DNA of 64,000 nucleotides. It comes from Eleginops maclovinus (taxonomy: Eukaryota > Chordata > Actinopteri > Perciformes > Eleginopidae). Shown in pieces: positions 36,750-48,893 of this stretch. How positions within the stretch are numbered: the stretch's first letter is position 1; the number at the start of each line of letters is the position of its first letter. The position numbers were made by a program, and so were the translations under genes. The notes beneath the pieces were generated by a model. The model searched no databases. It worked only from the letters and a program-made list of their open reading frames with translations, and was not told the origin of the DNA. The stretch lies in the NCBI RefSeq assembly GCF_036324505.1, contig NC_086351.1:1215001-1279000 (forward strand), given 5' to 3'.

Positions 36750-37030
36750 CTCAGGGTCTTTAAAACGTCTATCTGAGTTTCTTTAGGACCGAGGGGATGT
36801 CGTTTTAAGTCCAAAACACAACGATATTCACCGGGATAGTCTATCTGAGTTTCTAAAAGTGTTTTAAACCTTGTTTTTTCAGTCCAAAACCCCAAATATT
36901 CACTGGAATTATGATAAAAAAAGACTTCACATAAGAATTATTTACAATTATTGATTCATCGTGCGGTCCATACGAGTTTCTAAAAGTCCAACGTGTTAAA
37001 AAAACTAAAATATTCACTGGAATTATGATT
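36750..37030. repeat. diverged tandem block
   Basis: Phrases like tatctgagtttct, cagtccaaaac and atattcactggaattatgat recur two to three times at about 70-130 bp spacing. Confidence 0.5.
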
Positions 37031-37059
37031 AAAAACAACACAACGAATGAATATTCTAT

Positions 37060-39890
37060 CATTTCTTATTATGCAGATTACTTGTTGGACACTCGTTTGG
37101 TCTATGAAATGTCTAAGGACGTTTCTCTAATTCTAATTGTTGTTTTCCAGTCAAAAACCCGGATATATTGACTTAAATATGAGACAAAATGGACATATGA
37201 AAGGCTGAAAATGTAATTTACTGCTGTTCTTGTATGAGAAATAACTATTAATTGATCAAGTGGCTGCCTGATCTTTCTGTGATCAATTCAAAAGCTTCAG
37301 AGCTCAGGGTTTTCCTTTACCTTGTTGTTTGCTATGTCTTTTCAAAGCCTAACAGAAGGTAAACAGCAGGAAGTTGTTTATCCCTGTTCAGTCGCCTCGA
37401 GGTACAGGAGAGAGCAGCCTTATCTTCATTTCCTTTCTTAAGAAATGCTCTGCCTGCCTCTATATCCACTACAACAAATCTCCAAAGTGTATAGGATTAC
37501 TCTCACATCCAGCATGTGAGCGATAAATCCCCTCGATGCCGCTCGCCGTTCTCCAGACGCCGGCGTTTAATTGTGACATGATGACAGAAAATGAGTTTTC
37601 TTGAGGCGAGTCAATCTCTCGGCGCGTTTATAACACGGTTACGCGCGCGCCTGTTCCTGCAGGTTTATTGGTTTGCAGAGTTGCCTGGCCACATATCTTA
37701 CTTACTTAACAGTTAGTGGGGGAATACAACACGATTTGAAACAACAGCATTCCTCCTCCCACTCACCTGCATGCATGAGAATAACCCCGATAGTGCGGGA
37801 GATAAGCGGCTATATTTAAGCGTCTGATCTTGGACCCTCCCCGCGAGGCCTTATTGATGAGAACGTGTTCGACTGGTGATGGCAAACTTTCCAACACATG
37901 CAGACGCCGCCGTGCACGCCCTCTGTCCTCCAGTGTCACATTGATGTCGTCAGTGTTTTTGTCTAGAGGGCTTTTGTTCTTCCCCCGTCACAGACCTTTT
38001 GTGTTTGAAGACTTAAGACGATGGGAAAGGGAGGAGACCTGTCTTAGAAAGCATTCCTAAACACTGTACTGCAATTGTAGGATTAGGGTTATGGAATACA
38101 AATAAGGACCTATAAGCAAGCAGCAGTTTTCATGGCTCCTGTACATACGGTAACTTCTACTTTTTTACAAACTCTGTGCACATACAGTCATGAGGAACCT
38201 TTGCTAGAGCTGACGTCCGTTCTGATTCTGATTCGACTCAGGACTGCAGTCTGGGATTATTTCCTATTTTTAATAAACAGTAGATTGTTTCTTTGGTTTA
38301 AAATGTTCCAGAAGCCCTAGGAAGCACGTCCACATGTGAAGTTTTGTTCATCTAAGAACCCAAAACTCACAGATATTCAATTACCAATCATAGGACAGCA
38401 GAACAAATTTGAAGTCTGATTGGTATTCTTGCTTTATAAGTGGCTTTAAAGCAAGAATCCCAATTTCCTGTCCATTATTTACTTTACAAAGTTAATGGAT
38501 GGCAGTTTTTCTCAGACATATAAGCATCTGATTGAATCATTTTGGGTGCAGGAAGACATTGCATGAATCAGAAGGAATGATCATTGAGATATCCACCCTA
38601 CACCGAGGCAGGACCAGCAGCTGTTGCTGGGATTGAACCTGTGGACTTTAACAGTCTGTAAAAAAACACACGACCACCCACCGACACGGACAGCTGTAGC
38701 TCTACCTGATCCCCCCCCCTCTGGCTTCTTGGATTGAGTGCTACGGTTTAATGGAATGGAATTAAGTTACAATCCAAAGAAAATGCTCCGTTTTCAGGAG
38801 AATGTTGTCTGTTTTTCTTTCTAGCCTCTGGTCCGTTCTGCTTTATATTGCTGCTCTGCGCTCTATTGCTGAAAAAGTTAGGAAGATGTTACAATCTACA
38901 AGGGGTCCTACCATGCTTTGTGGGGGTCTCTCTGTGTGATAGAGGTTTTTCTGTACGTAAATGTTCAGCAATAAGAGCAGAGTGGGCTCTGATGTTAAAC
39001 AAACAGTGACTTTGATCAGTTTCAGCTTCTTAAAGACGAGGAATTTGCTGCTTCTCTCGGTTGTATATCAGTTTGCTTTTAATATTATGGGACTATTTGG
39101 ACAAAAAAGTCCATTTAGGTTCTGAGAAATGATCATTACTTCTCCTTTTGCTGGTGGATTATGCAAGTGAACCACTGCTGTCTGTGAAATCTACGGACAG
39201 GACTGGGAACCAATTGCTGTTTGGAAGAGACAAAACAAACAACTTGAAGACATTTTGTACAGTAGCCTCGGGGTTGAATCAGTTGCTTGAATCTCTGCCA
39301 GGTGAGCTGCCAACAATTACTATTGAACAGAGGTCTCTCCCTGTCGCACCGTTGCACCGTATCCTCTGATCACCTCCACCTCTCTCAGGCTTGGGTGTAA
39401 CTCTTTCTGTGTGGCAGTGATGTCACCCGACAGGTCAGACCGCATCGTCCGGCCCGGTGATGAAGGCAAACAAGTCTCAGAGTCAACAACACGGCAAACT
39501 CACGGCATTGTGTGACCTGCCAACACGTCCTCAGTGCTCCACATGCTTCCTGAGCCGCTGGACAAAAGGCCTCTGTGTGTACGCTCACATGGACGTGCAT
39601 GGCTTTATTATCGGGTGAATGCAAGGTTTAAAGGCTTCATTGTCATATGCAAAGCTACAGTGTGGTTAGGATCTTAATTCACAGGCTCCTCCAACGACGA
39701 AAGCATTAATACAAACTATAGAAAGAGTGCACGAGAATACTGTGCAAGCAGTGCATGAGAAATGAAACACTGCTTATTGTTATAATAGATAAATATGTCG
39801 AGGTGTGAACCAGCCTCGGGGCTCCGAGTGGATAAGTGACAGCTAGGGCGCCCCGTGTTAAACGAGTGGGTGTGTGTTGTTTGTTGTTGT
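37060..39890. other. no gene seen apart from the hairpin at 38419
   Basis: Mostly unique-looking non-coding DNA with a GC-richer stretch at 37500-37660. A MEF2-consensus site (ctatttttaa) lies at about 38262-38271. Confidence 0.5.
38419..38464. repeat. inverted repeat, 17 of 18 pairs, 10-nt loop
   Basis: ATTCTTGCTTTA (38425-38436) pairs with TAAAGCAAGAAT (38447-38458). The pairing resumes outside one mismatch with attgg (38419-38423) and ccaat (38460-38464). Confidence 0.85.
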
Positions 39891-39892
39891 TG

Positions 39893-39894
<2 letters not shown>

Positions 39895-39985
<91 letters not shown>

Positions 39986-40008
39986 TGTGTGTGTGTGTCT
40001 GTGTGTGT

Positions 40009-40044
<36 letters not shown>
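39895..40044. repeat. (GT)n microsatellite with CT interruptions
   Basis: A GT tract of 150 bp with three tct interruptions near 39985, 39999 and 40013, preceded by a short (TTG)n. Confidence 0.99.
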
Positions 40045-40047
<3 letters not shown>

Positions 40048-40569
40048 TGCTCCTGCAGTATTGACGGCGGCCCGGCAGCGTGGGTGTGATTCACGAGCAC
40101 AGATCTCCCCCCCCCCCCCCTCCTAAGCACCACCACCTCAGAAGTGCTGCCCTTGCACTGCATCAGCCCCCCACCTCTCCAAAAGACTCACCCATGATTG
40201 GTTAAGAGGAGGAGGAGGGAAGGAGGAGAGGGGTGGGGGGGTAGATCATATTCCACTGCCAGGGTTGGCAGCGCACAGGCACAAGCTTTAGATGTACAGC
40301 CAGCAGCTCCTTCCCCTCCTCCACTATTTGTCACGACCCCCCCCCCCCCCCCTCTTCACTCCACCTGCTGATGCTTCTGCCACAATATCAGCCATAGGGT
40401 TTTGTTGATATGGTCAAGATGCATGCTGGGTAACTGAAGTGCAGCGCTCCGCGTGTCCGATGGTTGCCCGGGAACATTCAGCAACAGGCTGTAAATATCA
40501 GCCTCAAGGTTGGGCCTCGCTGGGTCCGGTGAGGGAATTCAGAGGCCCGATAACACGCCAGTAACAACC

Positions 40570-40600
<31 letters not shown>

Positions 40601-40773
40601 ACAACTCCCCCATCCCCATATGAGGAAAGAGCCACCCTCTTGTCTCCACCTTTTAAAAGCTGATTCATACTTTCTCTGCCCTCCCTTTGATGCTGGTGAA
40701 CTGCGCATGACCTTTGGCATTAATGATGAACCTCTAGAAGTGATACTGCAGCAACTCAGACGTATGTCTCTAC
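40045..40773. other. C-run-rich stretch without a gene
   Basis: Runs of 12-18 C occur near 40106, 40337 and 40568. There is no coding support. Confidence 0.6.
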
Positions 40774-41578
40774 TTTAAAGAGTCCTCTCTGCTGATGATC
40801 AGGTGTATATCAGTATGTAGTGTCTCTACTTTAAAGAGTCCTCTCCTGCTGATGTTCAGGTGTATATCAGTATGTAGAGTCTCTACTTTAAAGAGTCCTC
40901 TCCTGCTGATGTTCAGGTGTATATCAGTATGTAGTCTCTACTTTAAAGAGTCCTCTCCTGCTGATGTTCAGGTGTATATCAGTATGTAGAGTCTCTACTT
41001 TAAAGAGTCCTCTCCTGCTGATGTTCAGGTGTATATCAGTATGTAGAGTCTCTACTTTAAAGAGTCCTCTCCTGCTGATGTTCAGGTGTATGTCAGTATG
41101 TAGTGTCTCTACTTTAAAGAGTCCTCTCCTGCTGGTGTTCAGGTGTATATCAGTCTGTAGTGTCTCTACTTTAAAGAGTCCTCTCCTGCTGATGTTCAGG
41201 TGTATATCAGTATGTAGTGTCTCTACTTTAAAGAGTCCTCTCCTGCTGATGTTCAGGTGTATATCAGTATGTAGTGTCTCTACTTTAAAGAGTCCTCTCC
41301 TGCTGATGTTCAGGTGTATGTCAGTATGTAGTGTCTCTACTTTAAAGAGTCCTCTCCTGCTGATGTTCAGGTGTATATCAGTATGTAGAGTCTCTACTTT
41401 AAAGAGTCCTCTCCTGCTGATGTTCAGGTGTATATCAGTATGTAGAGTCTCTACTTTAAAGAGTCCTCTCCTGCTGATGTTCAGGTGTATATCAGTATGT
41501 AGTCTCTACTTTAAAGAGTCCTCTCCTGCTGATGTTCAGGTGTATATCAGTATGTAGTGTCTCTACTTTAAAGAGTCT
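40774..41578. repeat. second locus of the 57-bp minisatellite, about 14 units
   Basis: The unit is the same as at 31681, but with 55-bp units (gtatgtagtctctac) and a 56-bp first unit (cctctctgctg). Units ending gagtctctac are more frequent than in the first locus. The flanks outside the array are unlike those of the first locus. Confidence 0.96.
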
Positions 41579-42229
41579 TTATCACTTGTTCTTCTGCCCC
41601 AGATCGGACCTTCATGCTCAAAAGGTGTCAGATTTTGTGAACACTTTGCTCGCCACACCTGCTTGTTTTACTTCATGTGATCCACGGTTGCATTAATCCT
41701 CCGACGGCATCATTTGTCATCTCGTGTTTCCCCCCCGTTCTGTCAGGCGGGATTGAGTGAACACCGAGTGATAAATTAATATTGGTGACATATTGATCCA
41801 CCTCAGCTTCAAACCGAGGGACGGATCAGTCATTTTTTTATGTCCGTGTGATCCTGCAGAGGCCGTGTACGGCAGGCAGGTCGCCCTCCTGCTGAAACCT
41901 GACGCCCGCCGCACATCGCCTGCTAACTGATACGAACATTTTTCATATCAACAGTCAACATGATTTGTAAATGTATCATGACTCACAGCCTCTGATATCT
42001 GTTGGACACTTTGATGTTCCAGCATGCCTCAGAGTAACCATGTTTTATTTTTAGCATCAACTGTTGTGGCGGCAGCGTCTATTCAGTTGCAGTTCTCGTT
42101 TCATCTGCAGAATGTTCTGTATTGAAATATGGGAAATTTATTGGGAGTAGTACAATATTTCCATACTTTTTGGGTCATTTTATTGGCAGTCGGGACCCAA
42201 ATTGTCCTCAAAATAGCCAACAGTCTGGT

Positions 42230-42330
42230 AGAGACATAGGGATTTGAGCCTTTGCAGACCATTTACATGCACACAAACCAATACAACAAACAACAGGGAA
42301 AGGGGAAACAGATTAGGCCTCTTTTACATC
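42230..42330 (-). repeat. TTAAAGAGG-type repeat fragment
   Basis: The fragment has gatttgagcctttgcagacc, atttacatgcacacaaacc and a gggaaaggggaaac block, ending aggcctctttta. Confidence 0.6.
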
Positions 42331-42689
42331 GTTCAGGTTGTAGTAATCCCAGTTTGGATGACAGTCGGGGGGGGGTTGTCTGCAGCGGTGTTCCCCGGCA
42401 GATGTTGTGGGAAATGTAGTGATGGATATCTCAGCAGTCCTTTGGCATGGCGCCAGCAGCCCCACCCGCAAAACAACCCCCCCCCCACCGCTGACTGTTA
42501 TCTTTCTGCTGCAGGCCGCTCTGCTGCCACTTAACACACCGGGCCGGTAAAGAAAGGACATGCAAGAAGACTCTCACACTCAGGAGTGACCGATGTATCG
42601 ATGCCTCCACGATGTTTCCGTGTGGATATACAGATAACGCTCCTCTGAAATCACTGAAAACGATCATAGCATACTGACTTTTGGGGGGA

Positions 42690-43110
42690 ATTTGTGTTCC
42701 CTAGACAAGATACTGCGAGAATTTCCTACCCAGGAAAATATAGGGGTTATTTATATCATAACTTAGTCAAATATGAACCCAAACGTCCATAAACCTTATG
42801 GAAGGGATGGCAAAACTATTAAATAAAAAGGTGTTCTTCATATTTGCAGATCAGCCTGAGAATGCCAGAGTTCAGAGGTTATTCATAGTCCTTCTCTGAG
42901 TTATAACTCATTCAAATCCGTCCCTTAAACCCTTTAGAAATGATAGGAAAGATGCCTCTCATATTTGCTTGAATCTAATGCTTTAAAAGGAGTTATTTAT
43001 ACTCCTTCTTCGAGTCATGACTCAGTAAATCTATGTTAAACCTTATAGAAATGATAGAAAAGGTACAGAAAAATGAGGCTTCTCATATTTGCACATACGC
43101 CTGAGAATCC
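42690..43110. repeat. diverged tandem block
   Basis: The phrases ttatttata(t/c), tcataacttagtca or tcatgactcagtaa, accttat(a/g)gaa-gat(a)g and ctcatatttgca recur about three times at uneven spacing. The region is non-coding. Confidence 0.5.
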
Positions 43111-43476
43111 TCATGTCAGGCAGTGCTAATGGCTAATTTGGCATACCTTTTAATGGTGCAAATGTGTCTTTTTTGGGCTAAAGATCGGGTGGTTAAAGCG
43201 GAGCTATTGTGTGAAGAAGACCACGGTGTCAGAAATGTAAAACCCCTGCTCTACAGCAACGTGCAAATGTATTTTATTCCAGGCTTTCAGATTTAGTTCT
43301 GCTCTAATTATCTCCTGAATCTGACCCACATACTGCACTGTCAGTCAGGCCTCGTTGCCTCACCGTCATTACGTCACACATTAAAGCCGTCCGACCCAAA
43401 CACAGAAGTCTCCTCGCTGCGTTTGGGAGGTTTGTGTTTTTCTGTGTCATGACTCAGTCACAGCCCTGCAGCCGCT

Positions 43477-43591
<115 letters not shown>

Positions 43592-43651
43592 CTCTTGGCA
43601 GAAACATAGGTGGCGATGTATCAGTAATATTGAGGGCAGTGTGAGCCTTGA

Positions 43652-43800
43652 GGACAGCAGAGCCAGGCAGGTTGTCAGGAGGAAGGTCACCGGTTCACAA
43701 ACCCTTCGTCTCGGCTGGGAAAATCTGCGTGACGTGCCCTTTAGCAAGTCACTTAACCCCCGATCGCCCGGAGGGAGGCTTCTTATTCACCCAACAATAG
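43652..43800 (+). mobile_element. degraded tRNA-derived SINE
   Basis: The sequence carries a diverged head, CCGGTTCACAAACCC at the B-box position, CCTTTAGCAAGTCACTTAAC and CCCGATCGCCCGGAGG, the usual body of the fish SINE family. It lies just after a (CA)n tract. Confidence 0.55.
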
Positions 43801-44204
43801 GAGACTGTAGCTGTACTGGGAAGCTTCCAGATGCAGCCACTCTGTTTCTAAACACTCTCTCCATGAATACATTTCAAATACTTAATATTGCCCTCTCTGC
43901 TCGTGGTTTTCCACCCACATCGTTGGAATGAAACACTGGTGCTTTGAAATGTTATAGCAACAGATGTCAGGGATAATGATGCGATGCAACTTCTTCTAAC
44001 CATCCTTTCCTTATGTGAGGTTTCTCTGAGGCTTTGACCTGGTGTGCCCTCTCTGGAGCTGATAGTCTGTCTGCTTCATTCTCATTTACCTTTCTTAAGC
44101 TCCATTAAGACGCTTTATTTTGTTCTGATTTGTAGGTTTTACGCTGAAAACAATACGTTTGATTCGTCTTTTCTACAGCACAATCTAAAAACATTTAAAG
44201 GGTC

Positions 44205-44300
44205 CCGTATTTTGGGAACTTTGGAGCCTTTGCCGACCATTTACATGCACACAAACATATATAACACACTACAGGAAAGGGGAATCCCCTACAAGCTTTA
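44205..44300 (-). repeat. TTAAAGAGG-type repeat fragment
   Basis: The fragment has ttggagcctttgccgaccat, ttacatgcacacaaacata and actacaggaaaggggaat. Confidence 0.6.
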
Positions 44301-45716
44301 ATGCTAATATGTCTCAGTCTTAGGTCAATTCTCGTCCATAAAACAATATCCCAATATCTTGACAACTCTTAAAGCAATTCAATACAGATACTTTCCTTAA
44401 ATTGATCTGCAAATACCTGACTAGATGCTTGGTTTTACTAGCTCAATGAAATTTGCATGGAGGTATTCTACAATGACGAAGCATCGCTGAGATTTATCAA
44501 GAAGACTTTCCAAGTGAGTCCACAGGGATGAAGACATATCCAAGTCTTCCCGGCTGTAATATCCCAGCATCTGTTCTTAGAACGTAGTAAATGAAGCAGC
44601 TGAACAGTTTCTTTAGAAGCTCTTTGCTCCAATGTGTGCCTTTTATGTCCTCACTCCCCGAGTCCAACTCTTCTGAAAATTGCAGAAGAGGAGCTTGTCA
44701 CTGGCCCCTTGTGAAATAAGCCGCTTGTTTGGGGGCGTTCCCCAGGGTTCTTATCTGGGTCTGCTGTAGATTCCTAATTATCAGCGTTAATCTTTTCATT
44801 GTCCAGAGCCGGCCTGTCGCTCCCCGCTGCTCATCGAGGCAGCAGACACACTCCAGGCCTCCTGCTTCCCGTGTGAGAGCAGAGATTCGGCCTGACATCA
44901 GACATGGGAAGCGAGCTCCGGCAGCATGAAGGGTAAAAGGTTGAGATTTGACCACTGGCGGGCAGATAAAGCCGCCTTTTCATGTGTGATCAGCCCACAA
45001 CCTAAAGACAAATCCCTCGGCGCACTGCTTTGAACTTCACTGCTGGCTTTCAGAGGCTAACGAAGGACGGAGAGAGGAAGCTATGTTACCAACACCTCTT
45101 TACTCTGCCCAATGACAAGAACGAATGTTAAAACATATTGGTAACACCTACTCTTTTCAAAAAGTACACTAATGAGGTGATCCACTGTACGCTTCACTGC
45201 TCTCGCTTATTAAATCTCTGCCTGTCAGAACTGAAAGAGATGAAGAGAAGCAGAGGAGTCAAACATGGATTTCTTTTTTGAAAATGATTGTGCTGAAGGA
45301 GCTGGAAGCAGATATTAGAAAGATGTTTGCCAATGCTTTGTACATTCAGTTCCTGCAGCTAGACTTTCCAAGTGGAAACCAGGCTCTCAACGCTCTTCCA
45401 TAATTCATAAGCAACTCATCGCCAAAGCAGAAGCCCTTTGCATCCACTCTAAACGAGCGTGCTGTGCGGCGCTTAAAGCTGCACAAAGGGAATGTCAGTC
45501 TCATGACGGACAATTTTGCATTCTTTGGTTCAGAAGAATGGATGTAAGTAGAGGGCGTTTATGTTCTCCTTCTGCAGGTACGGGGAATGCAAACAATGCT
45601 GGAGAGCCTGTGTTGTGTCTGCACTCGTCTCCAGATGCTTCAGCTCTGCACACTGCCGCCACTGTGCTCCCTCTGTCATGTGGTGTGTGCACGCTGCGCA
45701 GTGTGTACACACAGTC

Positions 45717-45720
<4 letters not shown>
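44301..45720. other. no gene seen
   Basis: Unique-looking non-coding DNA; no splice-bounded coding frame recognised. Confidence 0.5.

Positions 45721-45747
<27 letters not shown>
45721..45747. repeat. (TG)n microsatellite
   Basis: A TG tract of 27 bp running into TATA-rich sequence. Confidence 0.95.
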
Positions 45748-45751
<4 letters not shown>

Positions 45752-45900
45752 TATATATATAGCGCGCTATTTTTAAAAGCTGAACCGCAAATAGTAGGAA
45801 ACGGGGCCTAAAACGGTCCTCGCCTCTGCTGCCATTCCTGGTCTACTGCTGCCTTCTCATTCATTCATGAGTCTGCATGAATTTGCAGAAACACTCTGGG

Positions 45901-45906
<6 letters not shown>

Positions 45907-45948
<42 letters not shown>
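45907..45948. repeat. (CT)n microsatellite
   Basis: About 21 CT units. Confidence 0.97.
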
Positions 45949-45951
<3 letters not shown>

Positions 45952-46450
45952 CCTGTGTTTCTGATCATGCGTTGCAGCGTATCGTAGACCGCCCTGTATT
46001 TCATGGTCAGTTAGATGCACGGCTGAATTAGACACAGCTTACACTCTTCCTATTTCCCCCGTGTTGCATGGAATTAGGTCAGTGTTCAGCTTTTATATTA
46101 TGGTAATAATAATGTTATCAGTGTCCCTGAATCGGCATCTCTTTAAATGCAGAGTTTCATCGGAGAGAATCTGCCCACTCATGCTTGACTTGAGTAAATT
46201 CCTCTTTTTGCTAGGAATGAGTCTTTTAAAATACCCTCTTGTCCTGGAATTGAATTGAAATGGAAGTGTGTTTATGTAGCATTAGTGTGTAAATATGTGT
46301 GTGTGTAAGGAGGCCAGGAATAACAGCCAATGCTAACGCTATTGCTAATAGGTGTCTTAATGAGTATCCTGATCGAGGACATGTGTTTTGGATGTTTTGT
46401 TTGATTGAATGTGGAGTCATTTCCCTCCCAGTGTCAACAGTCGCACTGCC

Positions 46451-47028
46451 CTGCGTTTATCGACACAGATCACAGAGTCAAACCTGTTCCCGGTCATAAA
46501 TCAGCGCAGATTACACGATACGATAATACTTTGATTTCATATCAAGTCTTAAATAGTTCTTGCATCACAGCAGGAACAAATATTAAGACACGATATAAGG
46601 AAAAGAAAAATGAACATCATCACATCACTGAAGAGAAACGCTAATCAAGACCCTCTAGCGCACATTTGACCTCGGATTGAACTCTGTATTTACCTTGAGG
46701 ATTGACTGGTGCACAAATGAGTGCTTTGGTCCAACTTCATTGAAGCCTGCACCTCCGATGTGATGCTAACAAGTTATATGCATTGCTCAGAACATGGTTG
46801 ATGTTGTTGGACATCCTGGGTAGTTGATTGAGTTCCAAAAATAAAAAGATCCGCTGATTTACAGACGTCTCTTTCCCTGTGTAAGTCAATGGGAAAACAT
46901 TGTTTTGAGCCCGATGACGTCACAGAAGATGAAGTACTGTCGTTTTGCTTCAACGTCCAGTGCACCTCCTGGGGCTTTTATTGACACAGATCACAGAGTC
47001 AGACCTGTTTCCTGTCATAAATTAGCCC
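46451..47028. repeat. 55-bp block present twice (46451-46505 and 46971-47028)
   Basis: Both copies carry gacacagatcacagagtca followed by gacctgtt-cc-gtcataaat-agc, about 85-90 percent alike by eye, in the same orientation and about 520 bp apart. The second lies about 430 bp before the start-codon exon. Confidence 0.7.
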
Positions 47029-47460
47029 CGAAGATGACGGTGTTTCTGAAAATATGTGGCGTTCACAGTCCCCCCTCGCTGCTCTGCCTTTCGATCGGGG
47101 GAAACACATTCGGCGTGTCAGGCCGGGCTGCGGGGTGCTGCGGGCGACCAGCGGATCAGTGATGTGGCGGTGATGCCTCTAATGAAGCTGACACAGCACA
47201 GCCTCCCTGGCCCCCGAGGGCCTCCTGCTCTGCATCTAGCCCTATAACCCCCCCCTCACCCCCACCACCACCTCTCCATCCCAATGTGCTTCTGATTCGC
47301 CGGCGCCTCGAATGCATTGCTGCATCATTTATTCTCTCGTTGTGTACGAGGAGTCCTCGCAAACACAGTGTTGGTAGAAGCTAAAGTGGGTCACAGTATG
47401 CAAACTCCCCCCCCTCTCATTTCTCTGTGTATTAATGAATGGCTGTGTGTTGTTTTTCAG

Positions 47461-47775
47461 GAGCTGCCCAGCTGAGGTGAAGGGGAGGGCAGAGGATCAG
47501 CCTGAGTGTGGATGACCTGGCTCTGGAAACAGGAACATGATCTGAAGAAGGCGCCGCACACCGAACCCCGACGTCCTCTCCTCCTCCCTGTTTTTTTTAT
47601 TTTTGTATTTTTTATTTCTAAATCCACTGGGTCTCAGCCTCTCTACCCGGCTGCTAACACCAGCGTGCACGGAGAGGACGAACTGAAATATATTTGAGGA
47701 GGAAGGAAATACAGCGACAGCCATCCGTGACCTCTGACCTCGACACACCCCCTCGCCCCTCCCACTGCCAGAACC
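47461..47775 (+). other. mef2d: mef2d 5'UTR part of the start-codon exon, with upstream ORFs
   Basis: A T-rich tract ending tgtttttcag (to 47460) makes a good splice acceptor, and the sequence is open from there to the mef2d ATG at 47776, so the exon is most likely 47461-47829. Vertebrate MEF2 genes commonly have one or more non-coding exons before a start-codon exon of this design. The leader carries an ATG at 47512 opening a 61-codon reading frame. This is in frame with the main start but stops at 47697, 78 nt before it. A second ATG at 47537 opens a 2-codon ORF. Such upstream ORFs could reduce translation of the main frame. The exact 5' border is inferred from the acceptor only; transcript data would settle it. 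Confidence 0.75.
47512..47697 (+). other. upstream ORF in the mef2d 5'UTR (61 codons)
   Basis: The ORF starts at ATG 47512 and stops at 47695-47697, in the same frame as the main mef2d ORF but closed before it. The predicted peptide has a low-complexity middle (repeated F, I, V and K) from a T-rich stretch and no recognised domain. It is listed as a possible translational control element, not as a protein gene. Confidence 0.4.
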
Positions 47776-47829
47776 ATGGGGAGGAAAAAGATCCAGATCC
47801 AGAGGATCACTGACGAGCGCAACAGACAG
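47776..47829 (+). CDS. mef2d: mef2d, first coding exon (residues 1-18, start of the MADS box)
   Basis: This exon encodes MGRKKIQIQRITDERNRQ, the N-terminal arm and start of the first MADS-box helix of a myocyte enhancer factor 2 protein. MEF2 factors are nuclear transcription factors that dimerise through the MADS/MEF2 domain and bind CTA(A/T)4TAG sites in muscle, neuronal and neural-crest genes. The basic residues G2-R3-K4-K5, which contact DNA in this family, are all present. Q9 and T12 match vertebrate MEF2D; MEF2A and MEF2C have T9 and M12. The start codon is in a strong context (ACCATGG). The exon ends exactly after codon 18 at CAG|gtgaga, so the intron is phase 0, as known for vertebrate MEF2 genes. 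The next coding exon is 9.4 kb downstream. The paralogue call is firm from these residues plus H50 in the next exon. Which teleost mef2d duplicate this is, if there is more than one, cannot be told here. Confidence 0.97.
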
Positions 47830-48020
47830 GTGAGAGGCTGTTAACCAGCGATGTCTGGATGTGTATTCAGGTGTGGGGAGTAACATGTAACGAGATTACG
47901 AGTTATATCAAGCTGAAGAAATGTTCCTGTTTTGTTCTACGACATAAAATACGTCAGTAGATACCCCACTGGGGAATTTAAAAACGGTGGTTGCTAACGA
48001 GTCTAAATGAAACGACTAAA

Positions 48021-48150
48021 CGTCATCACACCCAACATTAGCCTCCTTTAGCTTAGCGGTGGAGACGTGAAGTCATGTGACCGTGCTGTCGTTCCTTTAT
48101 AGCCCAACATTAGCCTCCTTTAGCTTAGCGGTGGTGACGTGAAGTCATGT
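48021..48150. repeat. 72-bp tandem dimer matching 8502-8640
   Basis: The two units are near-identical to those at 8502; the first unit lacks its gttcctttatag start. It lies about 200 bp inside mef2d intron 2. Confidence 0.85.
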
Positions 48151-48848
48151 TAAAAATCCCATTGGCTCTTTGTTAAGGGAACCACAGAGATGCTTATTTG
48201 AGCTACAAACATAATACATCTGATGTTAAACTGGCTTGAACTCCCTATATGATTTAAATGTCCCCGTCACACAGCCTGCTCAGGTATAATCATATCAACT
48301 CCTCCATGATTAATTCCCATTAAGCTGACGGAAAGCGTTATCAAATTCCCACAGGGATCCTTTTTGCTTTCTCATGTCCCATGTAGCATGAACACCTGAT
48401 GTCTGTTGCCTCCACAATGGAACCGCGTTGAGCTTTATGAGGCTCATATGTCTCTAATCATTGGGTTTCTCATTCCCCTGCAGTAGAAACATATTACGAG
48501 ATACCACCTTAAAACAGCCCCAGTCCCTCCGGTTACATCAGTGGCATTGTCAGCGAGGATGAAAGGGTAAATGATCCATCTTAAATGAGTCAACTGGTAA
48601 ATGGGCTTCACTCCATTGAGCAGATTGAGTAATGGATTTGACGTGCCCACCTTCAAGAGCAGAGCGAGGAGAGGAACAAGGTGTCTGTCTGAATGAGAGC
48701 GATCCGGCCGCCGGGTTTGGAAAATCATCCTCACTTTTCTCCTCATCCATCTGAGCAGGTTGCATTTCCATACAGCGGCAAAGTGCACCTGCAGGGGGGC
48801 AGCGGGGGATGATGGCTTGTTTTTCATCGGTAAACAATTGGATGTAAT

Positions 48849-48893
48849 GGAGGAGGAGGGGGAGGAGGAGGAGGAGGAGGAGGAGGGGGGAGG
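48849..48893. repeat. (GGA)n tract
   Basis: GGA units with GGGGG interruptions in intron 2; the other strand gives a false poly-serine frame. Confidence 0.95.

Noticed and set aside
36422..36895. 157-codon minus-strand frame
   Set aside because: No family pattern, no splice or start support, and it overlaps a diverged tandem block.
40964..41557. 197-codon frame over the second 57-bp array
   Set aside because: Same artefact as in the first array.
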